Assembly: GCF_022682495.2 (NCBI RefSeq)
Contig: NC_071398.1
Span: forward strand, 90,485,705-90,549,704
Direction of reading: 5' to 3'
Length of the DNA: 64,000 bases
Source of the DNA: Desmodus rotundus
Taxonomy: Eukaryota; Chordata; Mammalia; Chiroptera; Phyllostomidae
A program made the translations under genes and the position numbers. Positions 35,999 through 48,369 of this stretch are shown in pieces. Within the stretch, counting starts at the first letter, position 1, and each line of letters opens with the position of its first letter. The notes beneath the pieces are model-generated. The model worked only from the letters and a program-made list of their open reading frames with translations. It made no database searches and was not told where the DNA came from.

Positions 35999-37735
35999 CC
36001 CCACGTTGGAATGGAGGGAAGCGGTGGTAGGGTGCTGTGAGCAAGAATTAGGAGAAATAAAACCCCGGGAGTTGTGGTGAGCTGAACACACAAAAGAGCA
36101 AAAGGGATAGCATTTTTCTTAGCTGAAGTCCATGCAAATGTACCTGGAGGCCACCCCTCCACAAGCTCTAATCCTATTTGCTCTCTCCTCAGGCTTAGGG
36201 ATGGGGTGCGAGTGGTAGGATCCTGGAGACTAGAGCAGCTATTCACCTTCTCCTCTGGAGAGGACACAACTTTCCCTGCCCCCAGGGGACAGTTCTGGTT
36301 TACAGCTTTCTCTACAGCATGCAAGAGCACCTCGCACAGAAATTTGGGTTGCAGGAGAAGGTGCCCCTCTCCTCCTTAGGAGGGCAGCAGCAAGGAGATT
36401 GTAGGCGTCGAAGCCTGGAGGGCAAGGAATCTGCAAAATGCAGGCCAGGGCTCTGATTTGAAACTGTATACTCAGCCTGGCCCATGCGGAACCCGTCTGT
36501 CTTGTCCAGCATTGCAGAGTGCACGTCACATAACAGGCACCCACATGAATGGGTGAGTCGGTGAGGGCATGAATGAACTCGATGGGAACGAAGTGCTCCT
36601 GCCCTTTGTCCTGGCCTATGCATTCCAGTGGCCCATTGTCCTCCCCTTTCGAGGAGGTCACTTACTGGTCCATGTACTTGCAGTGAGGGCACTGTGATTG
36701 AAGGATGACAGGCGGGCACCCATTTGGTGTAAATCAAGGGACAAAAGTTTTTATGCTCCTTGAAATATCAGGTCATCACATGGTGAGCCCTGCCTTTGAG
36801 CTGGTCTGAAATTCCCATCATTAGTATCATTTAAGGGTTAAATAACCAAGTCGAAGAATTGTATTACTTTAGGAAGTCCCAGATAATGTAAATATTTTAC
36901 TAAGGTTTGGGCCTTTAACCCTCTCCCAGGTTAGCTGTTTGATGCTTTACTGGTCCTTGTATGAGATATAAGGCAAGTGCTTTAAGGAACGCAGACACTC
37001 CAGCAGTGACGGAGGAAAGAGCCCAGGACAGATGGCAGCTCCGGATTTCAGCCCAAAGGCTGCCTGGACCCTGCAGGGAAGATGCCTCTGCCTGTTTGGA
37101 TAGAGGGCGCTGCTTCCCAATTTCACCCAGGCCTTGCCCCGCCCCAGCTGGAAGTCAAGGTCGTTTGTAAGTAGCATTCAGTGCTCCAGGCTGTTGGATA
37201 AGACCAATGCCTCTCAAGAGTAACCTTAAGGCCAACCCTGTGACCTTAGCCCCTCCCAGGGGCAGCGTTCCTCCTGATGCCAGCACTGCGGGTACCTCCT
37301 TTATGGTCCACTTGGAGGGGCAAAAGGTCACATTTGGCCCAGAGGAACACTGGACACGAACATGGCCCAAGAGCAGTGGTAACTCTGATCTACCTTTTTC
37401 TTTGAGTCTGACATCTTGCTGCCAGGTGCCATTTCCTAAAATGCTGCTGTTACGACGTCACAATTCCCCCCAAAGACATCCAATGGTTGTCTGTTGTTCA
37501 TCAACTAAAACTACTAAAACTCCCACTGTTCCACTCTGTGCCACTCATTTCACTTATTTGCCTCAGTTGGGACGGAGGGAAAGAAGAGGCCTAAATGTCA
37601 CGTTGGACACATTTACACAGTTTTGCAAGAAAACATGAGAAACACATTGGGTAAATTTATGTGACAATTTTAAAATAATGAGTCACAATATGTGTGTTAT
37701 TTAATCAAACTGAGAAGCTTGGAAAGAATATTCAA
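35999..37735. other. No gene recognised (unique sequence)
   Basis: Moderately GC-rich intergenic DNA. Overlapping minus-strand frames at 36.0-36.7 kb and a + frame at 37207-37638 have no recognisable domains. Confidence 0.5.
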
Positions 37736-37739
37736 CCGG

Positions 37740-37915
37740 GCTTGGAAAAACTCGAATATGGATCCCAGTTCTGCCGTATCACTCACAGTACATTCTTAAC
37801 TAATTTGCTTTCCTCTGGTGACTCAGTTTCCTCAAAGGTACTTAGCCCCCTGGCTGGGTGGAGTGATCAAATTAGATGATTATGGAAGAGTCCTTTCAAA
37901 TGCTAAAATTTAAGT
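37740..37915 (+). mobile_element. MIR SINE fragment
   Basis: TGGATCCCAGTTCTGCCGTAT and GGTGACTCAGTTTCCTCAAAG in MIR order. Confidence 0.55.
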
Positions 37916-38039
37916 TCAAAGCACTTCCAAATACAAAATTTTATCAGTTAACAAAAATTTAAGATTGCATTCATTTTTAAGCAAAGTGCTATTTCAGTTT
38001 TTTTGGTACTTAATAAAACGAGAAATCTAATTAAAACTG

Positions 38040-39330
38040 TTCAGTCTTCCTGAGATGCCTATGACCTCCAGCAACGCTGTTTCACGCAGGCTGTGGAAAT
38101 TAGACGTGGGAGACCCATCCGGCCCGTTCTGTAGGCGGCGGCAGCCCACAGGGAACCTGGGGTCTCGGCTGCACTATTGCCGTGGACTGGCACTTCCTGC
38201 CTCTTGAAAGAGAAGCCAAGAAGAGTGATGCCCTGGTTACATTTTAGGGGAGGGAGGCTAAGGGGTCAGAGACCTGTGCACTCATTAAAATCCACAGGGA
38301 CGGAGTAACCCAATCAGTTGCAGAGTGTATGTGGGGCGTGCTTGGGGGGTCAGGTTGGGGTGAATGGTTACACTTGCTTTCTTCCATTTTTCAGGGCAAA
38401 TGGCTTCAGCTGCTGCCCAGAAACAGCCGGGTCATCAAAGCCTTTGAGAATAGCTTTGAAAATGTGTCAGCCAATCACTGGGCAGAACTGGCCTCACAGC
38501 TGAGGGGACTGCCCCCTCCCCTCGCTGGAGCAGAGCATTGGGGAAGTGCATATGGAGGCCTGTCTCCCCTTGGCTGGCTCGCTGGGCACATCGATGCGCT
38601 CTCAGGACTCAGACGCTGAGACCAAGGCAGACTCTTCCTGCGTTTTTGCCCTTGGCCCAAAGCCCCAGAGGCAGCCTTGCAATCCCCACTGCGGTCTCCT
38701 CTGTGGCGTGCGAGGGGCCGGATCTCCCCCAGGGCAGGCACCCTGCGAGGGTTTGCTCCCCTGTTACGTTTGCCTCTGGGTCTTCTCATGTGTCCTTAAT
38801 CAAGCAGCTGAACCGCGACGGCACTGCAGGGGCACGTTCCTTGCAGTCCCAAGGGCTCCCTCTCTGTAGCTCCCAGACCTTTTGGCTCCTGGAATGGAGA
38901 CATCCGGCCTTCCCGCACGAGGAAGGCCCCACGGCTGCAGCGAGTTGCAGGCCACTCAGGGGCTTTCCCTGCATCCCTGCTGCCGTCCCCAGGGTTCTGA
39001 GAGTCCCCTCGGATTTCTAAGGCGCCTGCAGCAACAAAGCTGACTTTGCGGAGCCTCCCACGGGGATCTGTATGGGGGTTTCTGAGGCCACAGCCATCTG
39101 ACATGTGTCTCTCCTGTTTTGTAAAATATTTTCCACTTTCCATGTGATGTACGCCTATCCCCAGAGGCTGAGAGTTGGGAAAATTCTCAGGCCGGCTTTT
39201 CCTGGCCCCCTGTCCGGGAAACCTGGGTCTCCATGCTAACCTTGGCTCTCCGGGTCCTGGGAGGAGCTGTGGTGCGCAGAAGTCCACCTCCTCCCTGTAC
39301 TCCATCCCATGCCACACACGCTGCAAAAGC
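38040..39330. other. GC/CpG-rich block without recognised gene
   Basis: Higher GC and more CpG than the surrounding AT-rich DNA (for example TAGGCGGCGGCAGCCC near 38130 and the stretch 38600-38830). It holds overlapping frames up to 176 codons on both strands, as GC-rich DNA does, none with a recognisable family. A splice-acceptor-like TTCCATTTTTCAG near 38383-38395 precedes an open stretch but no protein match comes to mind. It could be a regulatory region. Confidence 0.4.
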
Positions 39331-40074
39331 TCCTCCTTTGATTTCTAAATATGGAGCCTTGCCGAGAAACACCCTTTCAGCCACAGATATCTGCAATCCC
39401 CGATGGAATGAATAAAGGGAAGGAGGGCCCGTCTCTATCCTGCCATGAAAGCCCTCTGGCCTGGGGATGGAGGAGCACAGGGTGATGAAAGACCAGCAGG
39501 AGGAGAGGCTGCTTTTAATACAAAAAATGAATAAGAGTTCATTTTTTAACTCTCTCTATGCAATAACCTGTCTTCTGCCTTAAGCGTTTCAGGATGATAA
39601 AAAATAGTCTGTTCATTGAAATAAATAGTGCTTTGTGTCCCTCGGGGGGCTCTTTGGCATTCTGGATATACGGAACTCCACATTCATTGCAGAGGCTTGT
39701 GCACGCCCATGCTAATCCCCCTTGTTCTCATTTCTGCAGTAAGTTCTGTGCTTCTGAAGCCAGCATTATCTCCACGTTAAACAAAATAACAAGAAGCATC
39801 TGACTCCAGCCGGGACAACTCTGCCCTTTTCTTGTTCAGGACTGGTGGAATTTTGAACACTGAATAATGAGTTTGCTCAGTAGCAAATTTACCCTCACCT
39901 AAATAATGCTGCTGCTTTTTTTCACCCACACAAAAAGGAAACCCTTGGGGAAAGGTATACACGGCTTTAATCTTAGGAGAAAAATAATTATGCATCAGGG
40001 AGGGATGTAGGTTTCTTCCAGGACTTTATGGGATTATTTTTGGGCTTTTCAGAGAGAAGGAATTACTGTAAGTG

Positions 40075-40215
40075 TACAAGTATCAAATCATTTATTTTAC
40101 AAATATGAAAACTAAGACGCAGCAGGATTAAGCCACTTGCCTAAAGTTACACAGTTTTTAACCGCGGAGCCGGGATTCAAACCAGCAGTTCTGGTTCCAA
40201 GCCTGTCTTCTTAAG
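40075..40215 (-). mobile_element. MIR SINE, antisense
   Basis: ATGAAAACTAAGACGCAGCAG, CACTTGCCTAAAGTTACACAG and GGATTCAAACCAGCAGTTCTGG. Confidence 0.7.
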
Positions 40216-41805
40216 GTTTATGATGGACATAATAAAACAACCACCACAACAAAAACAAAAAGAAACAAAGAAACAAAATGACCAGATGACACCAGCCGCT
40301 CATGGAAAGGCTGTCAAATCGTCCAGTTTGTCGATTTTGCGTGGCTTTAGCTTCTTCGTTCTGTGTGATTTTACATTTTTCTCCATTGTCTGGTCCAGAG
40401 GGCAGCAGGAGAAGGGTGAGAAGAGGAGCTCAACTCCCTTCCCTTTCCATCACCATCATTCAGTCTGCAAATGTCAAGTGCAGGAAACAATTTTCCTGTG
40501 CCGTCCTCCTCAGTATTGCCTCTCATTCCTTGAATCAGTGCCATTATCACATGAAAGGTTTTGGAAACTCTACCAGTTCTCATGACCTTACTTTTCTCTT
40601 ACTTCAGATTGAACCACTTTAAAAAGCACTCAGGTGGCATATTGGGAAGGCAGAGTGATGGCCCATGACGTTTTCTTAGTTATAAGAATGCATCAATTGC
40701 AAGATTGTATTAAAAACGGCTTTGTTTTTTGAGGAGCATTGAAGGGGGGGCTGATCACCTTACCACATTACAGGTACAGGCTGATTGGAAGACATCTTGG
40801 CTACAGAAATGCTAGAATGTGAGAAAAAAATGTGTTGTAGGATTAAAAATATAGTATTTTATTTGTCTTTCAACAAGGAATGAGCCTTATTAAGGTAGCA
40901 TTTTGTAAGGGTTCATCTTCCATGGTCTGCGCTCTCTGGGTATCAGAATTTTGATTACAGTTGTCAGCTGGAGTTCAGCCTGGTTCGGATATCTATTTTT
41001 AACAATAGCTGAAGGGTTGCCTTTTTTTTTTTCCCAAGACAAGAGAAGGATTACTTAAGAATAAGGGAACTGACTCATGGAAGGAGTCTGCGCTTTTCTT
41101 GTTGGGAAGGGGCTGGCTTTAGGTGTGGCCTCGAGTGGAGAGTCTTACCTAAAACAGAGGGGTTGGAAATGTCAGAGAGCCAAGCCAGGTTTGAGACCAC
41201 CGGGGTGTGTAGAGAGATTCAAACTCCAGAAATAAATTTAGACCTAGGGGTTTAAAATACAATAGACTAGATTTGCAGCAACAGCAGTCGAAAACCAAGA
41301 GAGCCTTACAGGGTCACTGTTGAGAAAAGCTTTGGGATGTTTACGGGTTACCTTCATAAATAACTGGTGGATTCTTAAATTGGGTGAAAGGCAGAATAGG
41401 AAGAATGAAAACTAAAGAAATGTAAATTGTTTTGTTTCTAGCAATGGTACCCTTAGCACAGTGCCTGGCTCCCTGGAGGTGCTAAATAAATGTAAGTTGA
41501 TTAAATTCCTAAATTGTCTCATTTACCCTTTCAACAAATTTTACATCGAGCACCATACCTGGGTGTAGATGCTATTAAGTAGGTAAACATGGGCGCCCAG
41601 TTCTGTGGAATTCCACATCTACCAGACACAGAGTGTGTATAAACTGCCTACTAAACATTTATCTAAGCATGCGAACAGGTATATCAAACTGTGGTACGTT
41701 CTGCTCTCTACCTCCAATCCCTTATATCTAAATACTGGGTGTGGACGAGGTGATGCTCTTCTGTTCAGGCAGGAACTTCCTTATTTGTTCATTTGCTTCT
41801 GAACT
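40216..41805. other. No gene recognised; short MIR/L2 tail at about 41440-41510
   Basis: Intergenic DNA. AGCACAGTGCCTGGCTCCC and GGTGCTAAATAAATGTAAG mark a sense MIR or L2 tail. Confidence 0.5.
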
Positions 41806-41809
41806 TACT

Positions 41810-43010
41810 GTCTATTGGCCACTTCAGTCGGAAGTTGGAAGTCTGCCACCGTCACTGCAGTCATCACCCACATGGACTTCTCCGAGGTGTTTGGCTCTTC
41901 CTTCTCAAAAGCTCATCTCCCTGGCTGCTGTGGCACCTCATTCCTCTGGTTTCCCTGCTCTCTCACACTGGTCCTCTTTCTCGATTCCTCCTTTACAAGT
42001 AGTCACTTCTTGTAAAGGTCACTTCTGAGGGTTCTGCCCTCAGCCCCTCTCTTCCTGCTGTCCCGGGGTACTTCAAATCCTGTGGTCTCTTATCCCAGCA
42101 GAGAGCTTCCAGCTTTCCACCTCTTTGCTAAGATCTAATGCTATCTTTCCATCTTCTCTTTATCTTTTTGTCCCGGGGATATCAACAGAGCTCAACCAAT
42201 CCCAAACCAAACACACTATAGTTTTTCTTTTATCAGCTCACACGTGCTCCACCTCCTAGGTCCCCTCGCCTTTGAAGCCAGTTTTCAAAGGTGAGATTAT
42301 AGAGTCATTTTCAGCTTCTTCCCATCTTTCCCCATTCTGAACTCCTCCCCGCCCATCCCTCACATCAAATCAAGTCCAGCTGACTCGGCCTTCCCAAGTC
42401 TCTGTCCTTTGTTCTTTCTTCTCAAGTTTGTTGCCTTACTTTGGCTCTCATCCTCTCTCACCTAGGGACTTACAACAACCTCGATTGCATTTACGTTCCC
42501 CCAGTACCTGTCCACTCTTCTCAAAACACAGATCTGATCATGAACATGACTTGACTGACACCCCTTCATTTAAAGTTTCTCACCACGTGGTCACAAGGTA
42601 CCCGTTACATTACCTCCTCCACTCTGTCCTTCTATGACACCAGACTTTCTGCTCCGGTCTCCCTGGAAAAGCACTCACTGTTTTAGACTGTGCCTTTGCC
42701 GGGGCTGTTTCGCAGCCTTGAATTCTCTCCTCTAAACTGCACTTGTCAAAACCCACAGGTAACCTTAAACGGGCAGGTCAGGGGGGGCCACCTCGGAAAG
42801 GACGTCTCTGATTTCTTAGGTGGACTGACTCTCTGCTCTCCCCTGCATTTCTAGGGCATTCTTTGAGTCCCTAGGTCACGTATGCATTCACAAGAGTCAC
42901 TTGTTTAAGCCTCTTCTTTTCTGGATCCTCCAAGACACGACAAAGGTGTCTCAGTCACCTTTGTGTCCCCCTCAGCACACGGTGGGCTCCAATGACTGTT
43001 TGCTGAGTGG
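41810..43010 (+). mobile_element. L2 LINE, ORF2 3' part and 3' UTR
   Basis: Sense-strand L2 signature: GTCACTGCAGTCATCACCCA, TCCTCTTTCTCGATTCC, GCTCAACCAATCCC-like text, GCCTTTGCCGGGGCTGTT, then GACGTCTCTGATTTCTTAGG and CAGCACACGGTGGGCTCC, TTGCTGAGTGGAT at the end. Frames are broken by stops. It is the longest repeat in the window. Confidence 0.75.
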
Positions 43011-44299
43011 ATCCAATTTCGTTGAACTGGTGCAGTGTTCTACGCAGTGGTGACGCGGTGACATGGTGATCGCAAATGTCTCCAGAGGCAGCGCGTCCCA
43101 AGTGGAGCAGCCAGTCCCCGAGGGGTCAGCTGGGTCAGCACTGGCAAGACCTCAGGAGACAAGCCTGAATGAAGAGGACCAGCTTGTTGCAGGAAAGGAC
43201 AATTCCCTAGAAATCTGTCGCAATCTGCTTCGCTGTCCCTCTGCATCCTGTCCCCTCCCTCCCTCCCAAGAAGGCCCTTATTTGAGATCTCTTTTCCCTT
43301 CATTAACTGTGCTTGTTGAGTGTTCCCCAGCTGTGGCTTCCTTTGGTCTTTGCCAGCTTCCACTGTTTGTTTATTTATTTCTCTTGTCAGCCTCTTTCCC
43401 TGGCTGTGGTTGTAAACAGAGCCCATGAATGTCGGCTCCGAGGCCTGTGCAGTGAACCCGCCCCACCGCATGTGGCTGGCAGGTCGTGGAGACTCTGGAA
43501 TCCAATGTGAAGGGTTACCCCTCACGCCCAAAAGCTGCCCCAGGCACAGGCCCAAGCTCCTGACCATCCAAAGGGAACTTTACAGACAGAAGCATCACAT
43601 GACACACTGTCTCCATCCCCTCCTGGCCCCCCTCTTCTTCCCACAAACCCCCTGCCCCTGATCTCAGGTGGGCAGATGGCAGAGGGGGTACTCAGGCCTG
43701 CCCACAGCAGAGTGACAAGTAACACTAAATATTTTATGCCTTATACTCTCTCATGCCTATTTTTTCCATCCTGTCTGAGAAAGTTGGAACTGTGCTTGGT
43801 CTAAATTACCTACCCATTCCAAATTTCTAAGCCAGAGGGGCCTTGCTTGTTGGTTATGGAAGGAGAGAGACAGCCTTGAAGGCAGGCCCGGAGGATGTGG
43901 CTTTGTCCCCTCCCTTCCCTACACCGCCTCACAGAGCAGGTGCTTCCAGCCAGGGCTGTGTTTGAGCCAAGGCATCATCCTCTCCCTGCTGCCCCCCACC
44001 CCCATGCCAATTACCTGCTTCATCTCCTTCCCTGCTGTGCAAGCCAGGGGATCTCCTCCCTCCCCCCGCCTCCACCCTCTGTCACCCTTCTGTACCCTGT
44101 CACTCCCTGAATTCCCCAGAGTGGCTGTCCCCTCGTCCCCTCAGGGAGGGACCTGTCAGCGGAAGAGCCACACAGGCAGTGGCATCCTGCTGGAGTCCCG
44201 GGTCTTGCCCGGACTCTGCCTGGCAGTGCGCATCATCTGTCACAGTGCCCCCTCTCCTCCCGCCGCCTCTCCTCCCCCTTCCCTGCTGCTCACTCTTTC
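43011..44299. other. No gene recognised; CT-rich toward the right
   Basis: From about 43890 the sequence becomes rich in C and CT runs, leading into the candidate exon at 44.3 kb. Frames at 43040-43567 (minus) and 43063-43428 (plus) have no recognisable family. Confidence 0.5.
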
Positions 44300-44514
44300 C
44301 CTGTTCATGAGATGCAAAGCCTGAGACGAGCCAGCGGAGCTGAGCAGTGGGTTGCAGCCGCTCTGCTAGAGGCGCCAGGCGACGTGGCCATCCCTCCGCC
44401 AGCCTCTCCCTCCAGGAGGTGGCTGACCCTGTCACTCCGGGCTTCACCGAGCCATGCCCAGCTGGGGCCTGCACCAGCCACACCTTCCCAGCTGCACTGC
44501 CCACCGCCAGACAG
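44300..44514 (+). other. Candidate distal 5' untranslated exon with splice donor
   Basis: A GC- and CpG-rich block follows a CT-rich, TATA-less stretch (about 44240-44300) and ends in CCAGACAG followed by GTAAGC at 44515, a near-consensus donor. Its composition differs from the AT-rich surroundings and it carries no recognised repeat. It lies on the RGS8 strand about 13.3 kb above the RGS8S exon. It could be a distal non-coding first exon of RGS8 or of a long non-coding RNA. It has no recognisable protein: short frames starting at ATG near 44312 and 44347 run through the donor. Transcript data would decide. Confidence 0.3.
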
Positions 44515-45074
44515 GTAAGCTCCTTCCAGCAGAGCCTGAGTGGAGTGGCCTGAACTGGCCATTCTGAGCCAGAGTCCTGCTGGGAGGTACAGGACACCTC
44601 AAGGCAGGAGAGGCACTGTCCTTCTGTCCTGGCCCTCGTTTATTCTCTAACAGCTCCTCGGAGCGGGGCAGGCAGGCGCCCTGGCCAGGAGCAGGGGTGC
44701 AGCAATACGCCCATTCTTCCCTGTTCCTGGGGGCTGAGTGGCCCATGCCCCTTTTGGTTCCCCTTCCTCCATGATCCCTACGCTCCAGGTCCCCTGAACC
44801 GTGCTTTCTGGTCCAAAGGGATGCTGTTTCTCCCCTCAGGGGCCTCCAGGGGCTCTGCAGATAGCGTGGGCTGTCTCTCTGAGTTTCTCTCACTTCTTGT
44901 TCTGCTGCTGTTTTAAGCAGGTCGCCTGCACAGCGGTCTGACCTCACATCTGTATTGTTTCCAGTCAGCGTGCAGGTCTCCAGTGTCACTGGTGACTAAC
45001 ACTGGTGACACATTCCGATGCAGAAGGACTCACGACCACAATGGCATTAAAACACATCGGAGGTCACCAGTCCC

Positions 45075-45386
45075 TTTTTGTTTTTCAGCTTTATTGAAGT
45101 ATAATTAGAAAAATTGTAATATGCTTAAAGTGTGCAACCTGATGATTCGATACACGCATACGCGGTGAAAAGACCCCCACCATGCCATTAATTAACGCTT
45201 CCATCGGCAGGCCACCAATTCTTTTAAAGATGTTTTTCCCCAAATTTTTATCATTACAAACAATGCTGATATAACAACATAATTAAAATTTTACTCACAT
45301 TCTGGATTGATTCCTTAGACATATTTTTAGAAGTAGACTTGCTGGGGCCAGATTTTTTTAATTGATATAATTGACATACTACATTA
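45075..45386. mobile_element. LINE-1 fragment, left part (split by LTR)
   Basis: CAGCTTTATTGAAGTATAAT, TTAAAGTGTGCAACCTGATG and, just before the LTR, ATTGATATAATTGACATACT. It resumes at 45965 after the inserted LTR. Confidence 0.7.
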
Positions 45387-45958
45387 TGTAGGGAACTGTT
45401 CCAAGAGTGGGAAATGTGGCTCAGCCCCCACTCGGAAAAGCCAGTGGGGAGCAAGGTTGGTGGGCAGGACCCATGTCCACGGATAGGTTCTCCCGTGGGA
45501 AATCAGGCCCGCATTGTACCTAGGCTGCTATGAGACTTGCTCTTGCTAAAACTCTCTCACCCTGAATTGAGGCAGCAAATGTTTGCTGAGTATCTGTAAC
45601 TTCCTAAAGTCTGTGCTAAACCACCCAAGTATGGAGTGTGAGCAGTTTCCCCCTCGAGCTGTAACATCCTTCTCTTTGAAGTAATTAGCAGTGTTCTGTC
45701 CTTAAAAGGTAATCACCTGTGTTGAACCTGTGCCTAGTAAATGAGGACCAGCCTCCATGTAATGTGCCCAGAAAAACAATAAAAGCCTGTCCAGGCGGGG
45801 ATTGATTCTCTCTCTCTCTTGGGCTCTCTCTAGTCCTCTCGCCCTCTCTCACTTAGAGTGGCCATGCCATCCCTTTTCCTCCACACGATTTCTGTAATCC
45901 GTGTGTATTTGTATATTGCGGCCACAACACCGGATCCTGCAGACCGGGATCTGCGTCA
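45387..45958 (+). mobile_element. Solo LTR of an endogenous retrovirus (class II-like)
   Basis: 572-bp element beginning TGTAGGGAAC and ending ATCTGCGTCA, flanked by the perfect 6-bp duplication ACATTA (45381-45386 and 45959-45964). A polyadenylation signal AATAAA lies at 45778-45783, with CT-rich sequence after it. There is no internal retroviral sequence, so it is a solo LTR left by recombination. The 6-bp duplication fits betaretrovirus-like (class II) elements; that class call is inference. Oriented with RGS8. Confidence 0.85.
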
Positions 45959-45964
45959 ACATTA

Positions 45965-46080
45965 TATTAGTTTCAGGTATAAAACATAATAGTAGGATAT
46001 ATGAATATATTGCAAAATGATCAGCACAATAAGTCTAGTTAGCATCCATCACCACACACAGCTGTACATTTTGGGGGAGG
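45965..46080. mobile_element. LINE-1 fragment, right part (split by LTR)
   Basis: TATTAGTTTCAGGTATAAAAC, GAATATATTGCAAAATGATC and AAGTCTAGTTAGCATCCATC continue the L1 sequence broken at 45386. Confidence 0.75.
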
Positions 46081-47035
46081 AGGTCACCCTTTTCTAAGCA
46101 GTGAGTTGAGGGCCCCGTTGCCACCTACAGGAGGTGATGAGTCCCCAGCATCAGCTGAACGGCTCTCCCCGGAGCTGTGAAGGCAGGGACTTCTGGGGTG
46201 GAGAGGGTAGGGCAGCTCTCCCCTGTGTTAGATGCTCAGCATCAGTCCACTGTTTCACCACAGCCTGAAAAGCTGGCTTTCCAGCCGTCATAGGTCCTGA
46301 TCTCGGGGTGCTTTCCGTCTAATGAAATGAGAAAGAAAACCTCCCCCATTCTGCAACTTGGGTTATTTTTGGATTATTTGTTTCTACAGATTAGGAAAAC
46401 TGGAGGGTTTTCTTGGAAGACGGAGGAGGTGCTGGAAGGTGGGGGAGTGAGGTAACCGTTATCACGAGATCGGACGCATGCTTGGGCGAAGTCCAGAGCT
46501 CTAAACGTGCAACGTGGTACTGGGCCAAGCGATAGCCCCACGAGCCCTCAGTCAGTCTGGCCACCTAGTGCCTACTAGCCATTTGCTGTGTGCCCCATCC
46601 TTAGAGCAGGCTTGCTGGGAGAAGGTCAATGGGAGGGGTGAGTGGGATGAGAGTGTGGTGCAGTGTGGTCTGCAGCCCACTGTGGCCAGGCAAGTGTAAG
46701 CAGCTCCGGAGGCCCAGGTCCTTTTGGCATAAAAACAAAACAAAACAAAACACCAAAAACCAGTTTTACACAGTGCCTAACACAACAAGGAATCTGAAAA
46801 CTTCTTCACAGTCTTTGTCCAGTTGAGCTGAACCTACTAATGAAGCCACGGTTTCTCTCCCATGAGTCAGGCAACCCTGACCTGAAAAATAGGGTGCTCT
46901 ACCACAAGGCCAATGCGCAAAGGCCAGGGACTGCCAGGGGGCTGGTGAGAGCATGGATGTGGGTCTCAGCGATGAGTCAGCAGCAGCAACTGACTATGCT
47001 GAGTTACATGGTGTTGGAAAAGCCCCAGTGGCCCT
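46081..47035. other. No gene recognised (unique sequence)
   Basis: Intergenic DNA with an imperfect AAAAC repeat at about 46732-46752. Confidence 0.55.
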
Positions 47036-47039
47036 GCGT

Positions 47040-47195
47040 TCCAGTCTCTCTAGGGCCATGAATTGAATAACCGTGGGCCCTTCACTCAGGACTAAGGAAC
47101 AATTTTGGTTTTGTAATCTGTAAAATGTGCACACTGCAAGTGCCCAGCTTACCTCCAACGGTTTTTGTGAGGATCAGTTGAAAGGAATGACGATA
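47040..47195 (+). mobile_element. MIR SINE fragment
   Basis: GAATTGAATAACCGTGGGCC, TTTTGTAATCTGTAAAATGTG and TTTTTGTGAGGATCAGTTG. The 227-codon frame that starts here (47127-47810) is repeat-derived at its head and has no recognised domain. Confidence 0.6.
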
Positions 47196-48369
47196 GCTCC
47201 CAGTTACCAAGATGTGCCGGGCCCTTGGCTAGGTACGTGTCCTACAAGATGCTGGTTAATCCTCCCAACTTCCCGGAACCAACTGAAGCCCAAGGAGGTA
47301 AAGAACCTTGATCAAGTTCGGCATTTTGATTTTGTAAGTAGTGATTGTGCTACACACATGTCAGTCACGTGTAAAATGACTTCATGGCTTAGAGTTTTCG
47401 TTCTGTCCTATTCCAGACTCTCTGTTTTGTGCTTTCTTATGTTCTCTTTGTCCACACACCCGCATCTCCAGAGATGTTTCCCCCTCTTTGCTTTGGGGAT
47501 TAGGATATTCCTCATTGTCCAAGAAGCACTAGCATTCTCAGGAGTGTACTCTGTCTGGAATTTCCTGAAAGCTTTTGAATTTTTCAGTAAAAGGTTCCAG
47601 AAAGAAGAGGGTCTCAGAAAAGCTGACTGGCTCAAGGTAGATTCCTACCAGGGCTTTGTCTCTCAAAAGTGTCAGAATTTGCTCAGCATCTTTGTGCTTG
47701 AGAGTGCACCCACACAGCCCGGGGCCCTCCTCCCGCCCCCACTGCAGGTATTCATGTGCACCCAGCAGAGCCCGGCAGCAAGGTGTCTCATTTCCCAGAG
47801 GGCTGGGTGAGGGTAGGAGCAGATCCCGGTGGGAGAGCTGCCCCTTGGAGGCCAGGTCTTCACTCCACTACTTCCTGCCTCTCTTGCCACAGCCATGCCC
47901 ATCGCTGGGTCTGAGGGCTGTGGAGCTTCCCTTTTTGCATGACTCTAGGTGGCTGGCTAGAATGGAGCAGGAAGGGAGGACATAAAAGCCATGGCTGAAG
48001 TCATTAAAAATGGAGGGTTAGAAAGAGCTTATTGTATCTGGGGAGCGGGGGGCAAGGCATGGGGTTGCGGAAGCTGCCCTTTGCCCACAGCTGTAGACCC
48101 CGGTGGTTAATGGGAAAGCCTTTGTTCCTGCCTGCAAAGGGGAAGACATTGATAAGCAGCGCCCTGGCTCTGTGAGATAGGAGGACAGAGCCCACTGTGA
48201 CAGGCCTTGCCCTTGCATCTCAGCCCTGGCGCTTTGAAAACCAGGTCTCATGGCCTCTGCATCTCTGCCCCTGCTGCCCCTTCCTCCACTGCCTCTTGCC
48301 ATTGTCCCTGTTTGTTGTTGGGTTTTTGCCTTCTAGGACTCTGATGCTAAAAATGGGACTTCATGTTTT

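Noticed and set aside
37104..37118. CTCF-like AGAGGGCGCTG
   Set aside because: Only the core resembles the motif; the CCA part upstream is missing. Not enough without binding data.
38396..38520. Possible coding exon after TTCCATTTTTCAG (frame GKWLQLLPRNSRVIKAFENS)
   Set aside because: Acceptor-like start and an open stretch, but no protein family recognised and no matching donor in phase.
44444..44989. 181-codon minus-strand frame overlapping the candidate 5' exon
   Set aside because: GC-rich chance frame. The donor and composition signal is on the + strand.
47127..47810. 227-codon open frame on the + strand
   Set aside because: Its start lies in a MIR remnant, there is no recognisable domain, and no splice or start context supports it.
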